The notes below the pieces were generated by a model. It did no database searches. It saw only the letters and a list, made by a program, of their open reading frames with translations, and was not told the origin of the DNA. 6,582 nt of DNA from CAYPOY01 sp964412395 (lineage in GTDB: Bacteria; Chloroflexota; Anaerolineae; B4-G1), in assembly GCA_964412395.1 (NCBI GenBank), contig CAYPOY010000298.1:1-6582 (forward strand). Direction: 5' to 3'. Shown piece after piece: positions 1 to 5,900 of the stretch (its first letter is position 1; every line of letters starts with the position of its first letter). Position numbers and translations under genes: made by a program.

Positions 1-5
1 TGTTT

Positions 6-19
6 ACCACCTAGGTGGT
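6..19. repeat. Perfect 14-bp palindrome
   Basis: The sequence ACCACCTAGGTGGT equals its own reverse complement over all 14 bases. It lies immediately left of a decamer-type repeat. It could be the tip of a palindromic element that begins outside the window, a protein-binding site, or chance. No function can be assigned from the window alone. Confidence 0.5.
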
Positions 20-20
20 T

Positions 21-54
21 TATCCGTACAATCCGTGTTGATCCGTGTCCCATT
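21..54. repeat. Decamer-type intergenic repeat, partial (ATCCGT units)
   Basis: Three consecutive units starting ATCCGT follow one another at 22, 31 and 41 (spacing 9 then 10). The last one runs into GTCCCATT (47-54). The right arm of the element at 6322-6403 is built the same way (ATCAGCG/ATCTGCG decamers at 6374, 6384 and 6394, then GTCCCATT at 6400-6407). This looks like the right half of a related palindromic repeat whose left arm lies outside the window. It occupies most of the leader of the first gene. Repeats of this decamer style are common between genes in Chloroflexota, as far as I recall. Confidence 0.6.
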
Positions 55-108
55 CATCTGCCTGTGTTGTCAAAAAATGGTGAAAACGCGAGGCGACGCC
101 TCCCGACC

Positions 109-113
109 GGAGG
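109..113 (+). promoter_or_regulatory. Ribosome binding site of the first gene
   Basis: GGAGG, within GGAGGAGAAGC, lies six bases upstream of the GTG at 120. It supports GTG as the true start, and the protein then begins with the family-typical MKYNKLVRDKIP. No convincing sigma-70 promoter was found between 1 and 108; TTGTCA at 67-72 has no matching -10 box. Confidence 0.75.
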
Positions 114-119
114 AGAAGC

Positions 120-977
120 GTGAAATACAACAAGTTGGTCAGGGACAAGATACCCGACATCATCACGAGGCACGGCGACAAGCCTGTGACTAAGATATTG
201 GATGTCGGCGCGTACAGGCGGGAACTGCGGAGGAAATTGCGGGAAGAGGTCGCTGAATTTGGCGAGTCGGGCGAGGTGGAAGAGTTGGTCGACGTTCTTG
301 AAGTCGTATATGCCCTGGCCGCAGCCGAAGGCGTCAACCAATTCCAACTCGAGAAGATGCGAAAGCGAAAACGAAAGGAAAGAGGCGGATTTGATCGGAG
401 GATCCTCCTCATAGAAACGGTTTCGGACGGTAGAGATCGCCTGAAGGCTGTCGTCGGCTCGACCAATCCGGTCAAGATCGTGGCCACGGCGGCAGTGTTG
501 CGCCGCGTCTACGGCGAAGACGTGGACGTGGAACCGGTAACCGTGGAGAGTGGCGTCTCGCGCCAGCCGTGGGGGGACGAGGAGACGCTGCGCGGTGCGT
601 TCAATCGAGCGCAGGCAGCGCAACGTATGGGCGGTGCGACGCTGGGGGTCGGGTTCGAAGGCGGCCTGCTGGAGGTGCAGGGACAGGTGTTCACCTGCGC
701 CTGGTGCGCCGTCGTGCGCGACGACGGCGCGGTGGGCACCGCTGGCGGGGAGAGCGTGCTCCTCCCGCCGCCGGTGGCGGCGGCTGTGCGGGCGGGAGCG
801 GAACTGGGACCAGCGATGGACGCGCTGACAGGGTTGCACAACACCAAACAGGGCAGCGGCGCTATCGGCATCCTGACCGGAAGCCTGCTTGATCGTCAAG
901 TGGCTTACGAGCATGTGCTCACGCTGGCGCTGGCGCGGTTGCTCACCCCTGGATACTACGAGCAGAGTGAGGAGTGA
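120..977 (+). CDS. Fusion: MazG-like pyrophosphohydrolase + inosine/xanthosine triphosphatase (DUF84)
   Basis: This 285-residue protein joins two nucleotide-housecleaning domains. Residues 1-99 match the phosphoribosyl-ATP pyrophosphohydrolase-like / MazG-like family: YNKLVRDKIP at the N-terminus, the metal-binding EExxE at E42, E43 and E46, ExxD at E55 and D58, and the closing RGGFDRRILL. Such proteins are usually about 100 residues and hydrolyse NTPs to NMP and PPi; the exact substrate here is unknown. Residues 109-276 match the non-canonical purine NTP phosphatase family (YjjX/DUF84): GSTNPVK (113-119), SGVSRQPWGDEET (144-156), GAFNRA, GVGFEGG (176-182), then ELG..MD and the NTKQGSGAIG region. 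That family removes ITP and XTP. The linker is only about 9 residues, and both motif sets look intact. The start is GTG, preceded by GGAGG. The last codons contain the ribosome binding site of the next gene, six bases away, so the two are probably co-transcribed and coupled. The protein should be cytoplasmic. An alternative reading, two genes joined by a sequencing error, is less likely because the junction is clean and in frame. Confidence 0.9.
   Translation: MKYNKLVRDKIPDIITRHGDKPVTKILDVGAYRRELRRKLREEVAEFGESGEVEELVDVLEVVYALAAAEGVNQFQLEKMRKRKRKERGGFDRRILLIETVSDGRDRLKAVVGSTNPVKIVATAAVLRRVYGEDVDVEPVTVESGVSRQPWGDEETLRGAFNRAQAAQRMGGATLGVGFEGGLLEVQGQVFTCAWCAVVRDDGAVGTAGGESVLLPPPVAAAVRAGAELGPAMDALTGLHNTKQGSGAIGILTGSLLDRQVAYEHVLTLALARLLTPGYYEQSEE
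969..974 (+). promoter_or_regulatory. Ribosome binding site of the GH5 gene
   Basis: GAGGAG sits nine bases upstream of the ATG at 984 and directly before the TGA (975-977) of the upstream gene. A ribosome finishing the first gene uncovers this site, which suggests translational coupling. Confidence 0.7.
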
Positions 978-983
978 GCAGAC

Positions 984-2915
984 ATGATACGCATTAAGGG
1001 ACCTTGGTTCAAGGACGAACACGGACGGACGCTGATCCTGCGCGGCGTCAATCTGGGCGGGAGCACCAAGGTGCCCTTCCGGCCCAATGGTGCGACCCAC
1101 ATCCGGGAGGGGTTCTACGACCATCGCAACGTCTCCTTCGTGGGCCGCCCCTTCCCGCTGGAGGAGGCCGACGAGCACTTCTCCCGGCTGCGGGCCTGGG
1201 GCCTCACCTTTTTGCGCTTTCTGGTCACCTGGGAGGCGATTGAGCATGCCGGGCCGGGCATCTACGACGAGGAGTACCTGGACTACCTGTACCAGGTCGT
1301 GCGAAAGGCGGGTGAGTACGGCATCCATCTGTTCATTGACCCCCACCAGGACGTCTGGAGCCGCATGTCCGGCGGCGATGGTGCACCCGGGTGGACCTTC
1401 GAAGTCGTGGGTATGGATGTCACTCGCTTCTCGGAGACGGGGGCAGCCATCGTCCACTGCATCCACGGCGACCCTTTCCCCCGCATGGTCTGGCCGACCA
1501 ACTACTCCAAACTGGCAGCAGCGACGATGTTCACCCTTTTCTTCGGAGGGGACGACTTCGTGCCGGAGACGAAGGTGGACAATGAGCCGGTGCAGGAGTT
1601 CCTCCAGCGCCACTACATCAGTGCTATCAAACAGGTTGCACTGCGGCTGAAGGACCTGTCCAACGTCGTGGGCTACGACACGATGAACGAGCCGTCGCCT
1701 GGCTTCATCGGCTGGGCGGATCTGAATACCAGCGGCGGTATGCTGCGCATGGGGGAGTCACCCACCCCGTTCCAGGCGATGCTGCTGGGGGCTGGCTTCC
1801 CCCAGGAGGTCGAGGTGTGGGACATGCGAGTCACAGGGCCCAGACGGCGCGGACGCCGGTTGGTGAACCCGGGTGGCGTGCGCGTCTGGCGCGAGGGGTG
1901 CGACTGCGTCTGGAAGGAGAACGGCGTGTGGGGTTTCGATGCAGATGCCTCGGACGGCGCGCCGCGCCTGCTCCGCCCCGGTTATTTTGCGAGGGTCGGC
2001 GACCGCCCGGTAGATTTTGCCAACGATTACCTGCGCTCCTTCGCCAACCGCTACGCCCGCGAGATCCGCTCCGTGGACCCCGACGCTGTCATCTTTGTTG
2101 AGGGCGCGCCGGGGCAGGGTCCTCCTCGCTGGGGGTCGGAGGACGAGCCGGACGTGGTCAACGCCACTCACTGGTACGACGGTACGACCCTGTTCACCAG
2201 GAACTTTATCCCCTTCCTGGGCGTGGATTTCCACACGCACAAACTCATCTTCGGCCGCAGGCGGGTGCAGCGTTCGTTCGTCGAGCAACTGGCGCGCATT
2301 AAGGACTGGGCGGTAGAGCGGATGGGTGGTGTCCCCACCATCATCGGTGAGTTCGGCATCCCCTTTGACATGCGGGACAAGCGGGCCTACCGCACGGGCG
2401 ATTTTTCCCTTCAGGTGCAGGCGATGGACGCTAACTTCCGGACGATGGAGGCCAACCTGCTGAGCTGTACCCTCTGGAACTATACCGCCGACAACGATAA
2501 CCGCTGGGGTGACCAATGGAACGACGAGGACCTCTCCATCTTCAGCCGGGACCAGCAACCCCCCTCTCATCCCCCCTCCAGGGGGGAGGATACACCCCAG
2601 CCCGGCGACATCAACTCCGGCGGGCGGGCGCTGGAGGCGGTCGTGCGCCCCTACCCCCGCAAGGTCGCCGGGGAGCCGCTGCGTATGGCCTTCGACCTCA
2701 AGTATTGCATCTTCGAGTTCAAGTTCCGGCACGACCCGGCTGTCAGCGCCCCCACGGAGATCTTCGTGCCCAACTACCAGTACCCGGACGGCTACGTCGT
2801 CGAGGTGTCGGATGGGACGTATGGGGTAGACCGGGCTGGTCAGACCATCACCTATCGGCACAGCACCGAGCGGGACGTTCACCACGTCCGCGTGCGAAGA
2901 CCTCGCCGGAAATGA
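984..2915 (+). CDS. Glycoside hydrolase family 5, sterylglucosidase/glucosylceramidase-like (GH5_12-like)
   Basis: This 643-residue predicted retaining beta-glycosidase has no signal peptide or membrane segment, so it probably acts in the cytoplasm. The N-terminus reads like the first barrel strand of GH5 (GRTLILRGVNLGG, 15-26). Strand 3 carries IDPHQDVWSR (118-127), followed by SGGDGAPGWT. The predicted acid/base is E236 in TMNEP and the predicted nucleophile is E456 in IIGEFGIPFD. NATHWYDG (393-400) fits the strand holding active-site His and Tyr. Residues from about 590 to the end look like the C-terminal beta-sandwich of this GH5 branch (FVPNYQYPDGY). The long form, the GAPGWT loop and this C-terminal domain recall GH5_12 (fungal ergosteryl-glucosidase and glucosylceramidase), which suggests a glucolipid substrate, though a beta-glucosidase or other aryl-glucosidase is possible. 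Residues 525-539, between SIFSRDQ and the conserved-looking DINSGGRALEAVVRPYPR, come from an inserted G/C hairpin repeat. The stop overlaps the next start as ATGA. Confidence 0.9.
   Translation: MIRIKGPWFKDEHGRTLILRGVNLGGSTKVPFRPNGATHIREGFYDHRNVSFVGRPFPLEEADEHFSRLRAWGLTFLRFLVTWEAIEHAGPGIYDEEYLDYLYQVVRKAGEYGIHLFIDPHQDVWSRMSGGDGAPGWTFEVVGMDVTRFSETGAAIVHCIHGDPFPRMVWPTNYSKLAAATMFTLFFGGDDFVPETKVDNEPVQEFLQRHYISAIKQVALRLKDLSNVVGYDTMNEPSPGFIGWADLNTSGGMLRMGESPTPFQAMLLGAGFPQEVEVWDMRVTGPRRRGRRLVNPGGVRVWREGCDCVWKENGVWGFDADASDGAPRLLRPGYFARVGDRPVDFANDYLRSFANRYAREIRSVDPDAVIFVEGAPGQGPPRWGSEDEPDVVNATHWYDGTTLFTRNFIPFLGVDFHTHKLIFGRRRVQRSFVEQLARIKDWAVERMGGVPTIIGEFGIPFDMRDKRAYRTGDFSLQVQAMDANFRTMEANLLSCTLWNYTADNDNRWGDQWNDEDLSIFSRDQQPPSHPPSRGEDTPQPGDINSGGRALEAVVRPYPRKVAGEPLRMAFDLKYCIFEFKFRHDPAVSAPTEIFVPNYQYPDGYVVEVSDGTYGVDRAGQTITYRHSTERDVHHVRVRRPRRK
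2558..2600. repeat. G/C hairpin repeat inserted in frame in the GH5 gene
   Basis: A C-run and G-run form TCCCCCC (2570-2576), loop TCCA, GGGGGGA (2581-2587), flanked by CCCCTCTCAT and GGATACACCCCAG. It encodes the low-complexity QPPSHPPSRGEDTPQ (residues 525-539), unlike the surrounding enzyme sequence. It resembles, in style, the two larger inserts in the downstream gene. The boundaries are approximate. Confidence 0.65.
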
Positions 2916-5900
2916 AGATGGCCGATTCTGACTTCGAGCGGGAGGTGGCACGTAACTACCGGCACAATGCTGTGGTCAACGTGCTGGATGGCACCTTTTT
3001 CTGGTTGCTGGCCCTGCTGGTCGCCGCCGGGCTGGCCGGGCAGTCCGTCGTCGTGGCTCACCGGACCAACACGCGGGGTCTCCCCGACGGTTTCCCCGCG
3101 CCCGTGGCCGAGGCCGGCGTGCCTATCCTCGGCGTCAACGTCGCGCTGGAGCAGTACGATGATGAGGGGCTGGATGCCGCGCTGACCCGTGTCGCCGATG
3201 GTGGCTTCGTCTGGGTGCGCCAGTCCTTCACCTGGAGCCAGATCGAGCCGCAGCCGGGGCACTTTGACTGGACGGTCCCCGACCGCATTCTGGCCGCGCT
3301 GGCCCGCCATCCTGGACTGCGGCTGGTCGCCGTCCTCGACGATAGTAGGGGTGCCCTTACCGCGCCCCTACCCCCACCTGCCGACCCCGACCGCTTCGCC
3401 GCTTTCGCCGGAGTCTTCGCTGCCCGCTACGGTGCGCAGGTGGACTACTACCAGGTCTGGGATGAGCCGAACTTGGCCGACCACTGGGGCGGCGGCCCTG
3501 TCAACCCGCCCGCCTACGCCGACTTGCTGGCCCGCACTGCCCGCGCCATCCGCGCCGCCGACCGTTTGTCTGCGCTCACGGCAGGCCCCGGCGCGCGCAT
3601 CATCCTGGCTGGCCTGGCCCCCACCGTCGAGACCGGCCCTCAGAACCTGAGCGACGCACGCTTCCTGGAGCAACTCTACCAGGCGGGGGCTGCGCCCTAC
3701 TTTGACGTCGTGGCCGGCAAGCCCTACGGCTTCGACACCGGTCCCGACGACCGCCGCACCGACGAGTCGGTGCTGAACTTCTCGCGGTTGCTCCTGCTGC
3801 GGGAGGTGATGGTCGCGCACGGCGACGCGGACAAAGCGATCTGGGCCAGCCACTGGGGGTGGAACGCGCTGCCGCCGGGTTGGACGGGCGGGCCCTCCTT
3901 GTGGGGCCAGACCGACGAAAAGACCCAGGCGGCCCGTACTATCGCAGCGCTGGAGCGGGCGCGGGCCGAGTGGCCCTGGGCCGGCGCGTTCATCCTGGAG
4001 CACTTTCAGCCCCTCGCTGCGCCCGACGACCCGCGCTGGGGCTTCGCGCTGGTGGGGCCTGATTCCACCCCCCGCCCGGTCTATGATGCGGTGACCGCCT
4101 GGGCTACCGCGCTCCCCGACGCTGCCCCGGTCGGCGGCTACCCAGCGCTCAACCCCTGGGCGACCTACGAGGGTGACTGGCGCGTGGGGCCGCTGGGCGC
4201 CGACATCGGTCGTTCGACTGCGCTCACGATAGGTTCCGGCGGCGACCGGGCCACCTTCTGCTTCGACGGGCCATCTATTGCGCTGACGGTGCGGCGGGGG
4301 CCGTACCGTGCCTTCCTCTACGTCACGGTGGACGGCACGCCGGCCAATGAGCTACCCCAGGACGAGGCGGGCCGCGCCTACGTCGTGCTCTACGACACCA
4401 CCCCCACCGTCACGACTGTCTCCCTGGCGACCGGCCTCTCCTCTGGCCCGCACACCGTCGAGGTCATGGCCGAGGGTGGACAGGGCCAATGGGCGCTGGT
4501 GGACTGGCGTGTAGGAGCGGAGCCGGTCCACGACGGCTACGGCTGGAAGATAGCCGGATTGGCTGCGGTGGGGTTGGTGCTAGCGGCATTGCTGATACGC
4601 GACGCGCGGCGGGTGGAGTGGGCGGTGCTAGGACAGGCGTTCCTTGGCTGGCCCGAATGGGCGCAGGTGGCGCTGGTTGTGGCGCTGACTGGCCTGGCGT
4701 GGGCGACTGCTGGCGCAAGTTGGGGACAGGACCTTTCTCCTGCTTCCTGCTTCTTGTCCAGCCTGCTGGCGCTGCCTGTGCTGGCTGTGCTCTTCGCTCT
4801 GCGTCCTGACCTGGGGTTGAGTCTTGTCGCCTTCGCCGCACCGTTCTACTTGCACCCCGGCGCTATGTTCTACCGGGCGCTAAGTCTGCCGGAGATGCTG
4901 GTGGTGTTGTGCGGGATGGGAATTGCGAATCGCGAATGGCGGATGGCGAATGGCGGATGGCGAATGGCGAGGAAGGGGATTGTCTTTACTACCCTTGACT
5001 GGGCTGTCGTGCTGCTGGTGGTGGCGGCAGTGGTGGCTAGCCTGGTCGCCGCCGATCGGTGGGCGGCGCTCTTCGAACTGCGGGCTGTTTTTCTGCTTCC
5101 CGCGCTCTACTACGGTCTGCTGCGGCTGGCCTGTCTGGACGACCGGGCCAGGTGGCGGATCATGGATGGCTGGGTGCTGGGGTCCGTCGGGGTGTCGGTC
5201 GTCGGGCTGGTGCAGTACGCGCTGGGGCATAATGTCGTCCTCGCCGAAGGGGGGCTGCCACGCCTGCAGAGCGTCTACTACTCACCCAACAACGTGGGGC
5301 TGTACCTGGGGCGGGTGTGGCCCCTGCTGGTGGCTGTCGCGCTGTGGGGCTCCTCCCCCAGCCCCTCCCGACTCCTCCCCAGCCCTCCCCCGCCGGGGAA
5401 GGGAGAATGGCGTGCGGGAGGGACTCCCCCTTCCCTCGTAGGGAAGGGGGCCGGGGGGTTAGGTCGCCGCCGGGTGCTCTACGGGCTGGCCCTGGTGCCG
5501 GTGATGCTGGCGCTGGTGCTCAGTTTCTCGCGGGGGGCGCTGTTCCTGGGGCTGCCGGCGGCGCTTCTGGTGATGGGGTGGCGGGCGGGGGTATGGGTGC
5601 GGTTACCGCGCCCATACCGCTGGCTGGCGCTGGCGCTGGTCGTGGTTGGGGCGCTGGCGCTGATCCCGCTCCTGCGTGTGCCACGCTTCGCCTCGATGTT
5701 TGATCTGCAGCAGGGGAGCACATTCTTCCGGCTGGAGCTGTGGCACAGCAGTCTGGCGCTTATCTGCGAGCACCCATGGTTTGGCGTCGGGCCGGGCAAC
5801 TTCTCAGCCGCCTACCGCACCCGCTACGTCCTCCCCACCGCCTGGGAGGAGTTCAATCTGGAGCACCCGCACAACGTCTACCTGGATCACTGGACGCGGC

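Noticed and set aside
67..95. Promoter with TTGTCA as -35
   Set aside because: No -10-like hexamer lies at the right distance; the region 84-95 is GC-rich (AACGCGAGGCGA).
54..1613. Long minus-strand open frame of 519 codons opposite the first two genes
   Set aside because: It spans two well-supported plus-strand genes and the gap between them, has no recognisable domain, and is His/Arg/Val-rich as expected from an antisense frame in GC-rich DNA.
2516..2911. Upstream extension of the third gene
   Set aside because: The frame is open back to an ATG at 2516, but this part overlaps the conserved C-terminal part of the GH5 gene and translates to Arg/Pro/Gly-rich sequence. The ATGA overlap at 2912 is a far better start.
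1758..2951. Minus-strand open frame of 397 codons opposite the GH5 gene
   Set aside because: It shows no family motif and mirrors codon bias of the plus-strand gene, so it is treated as a shadow.
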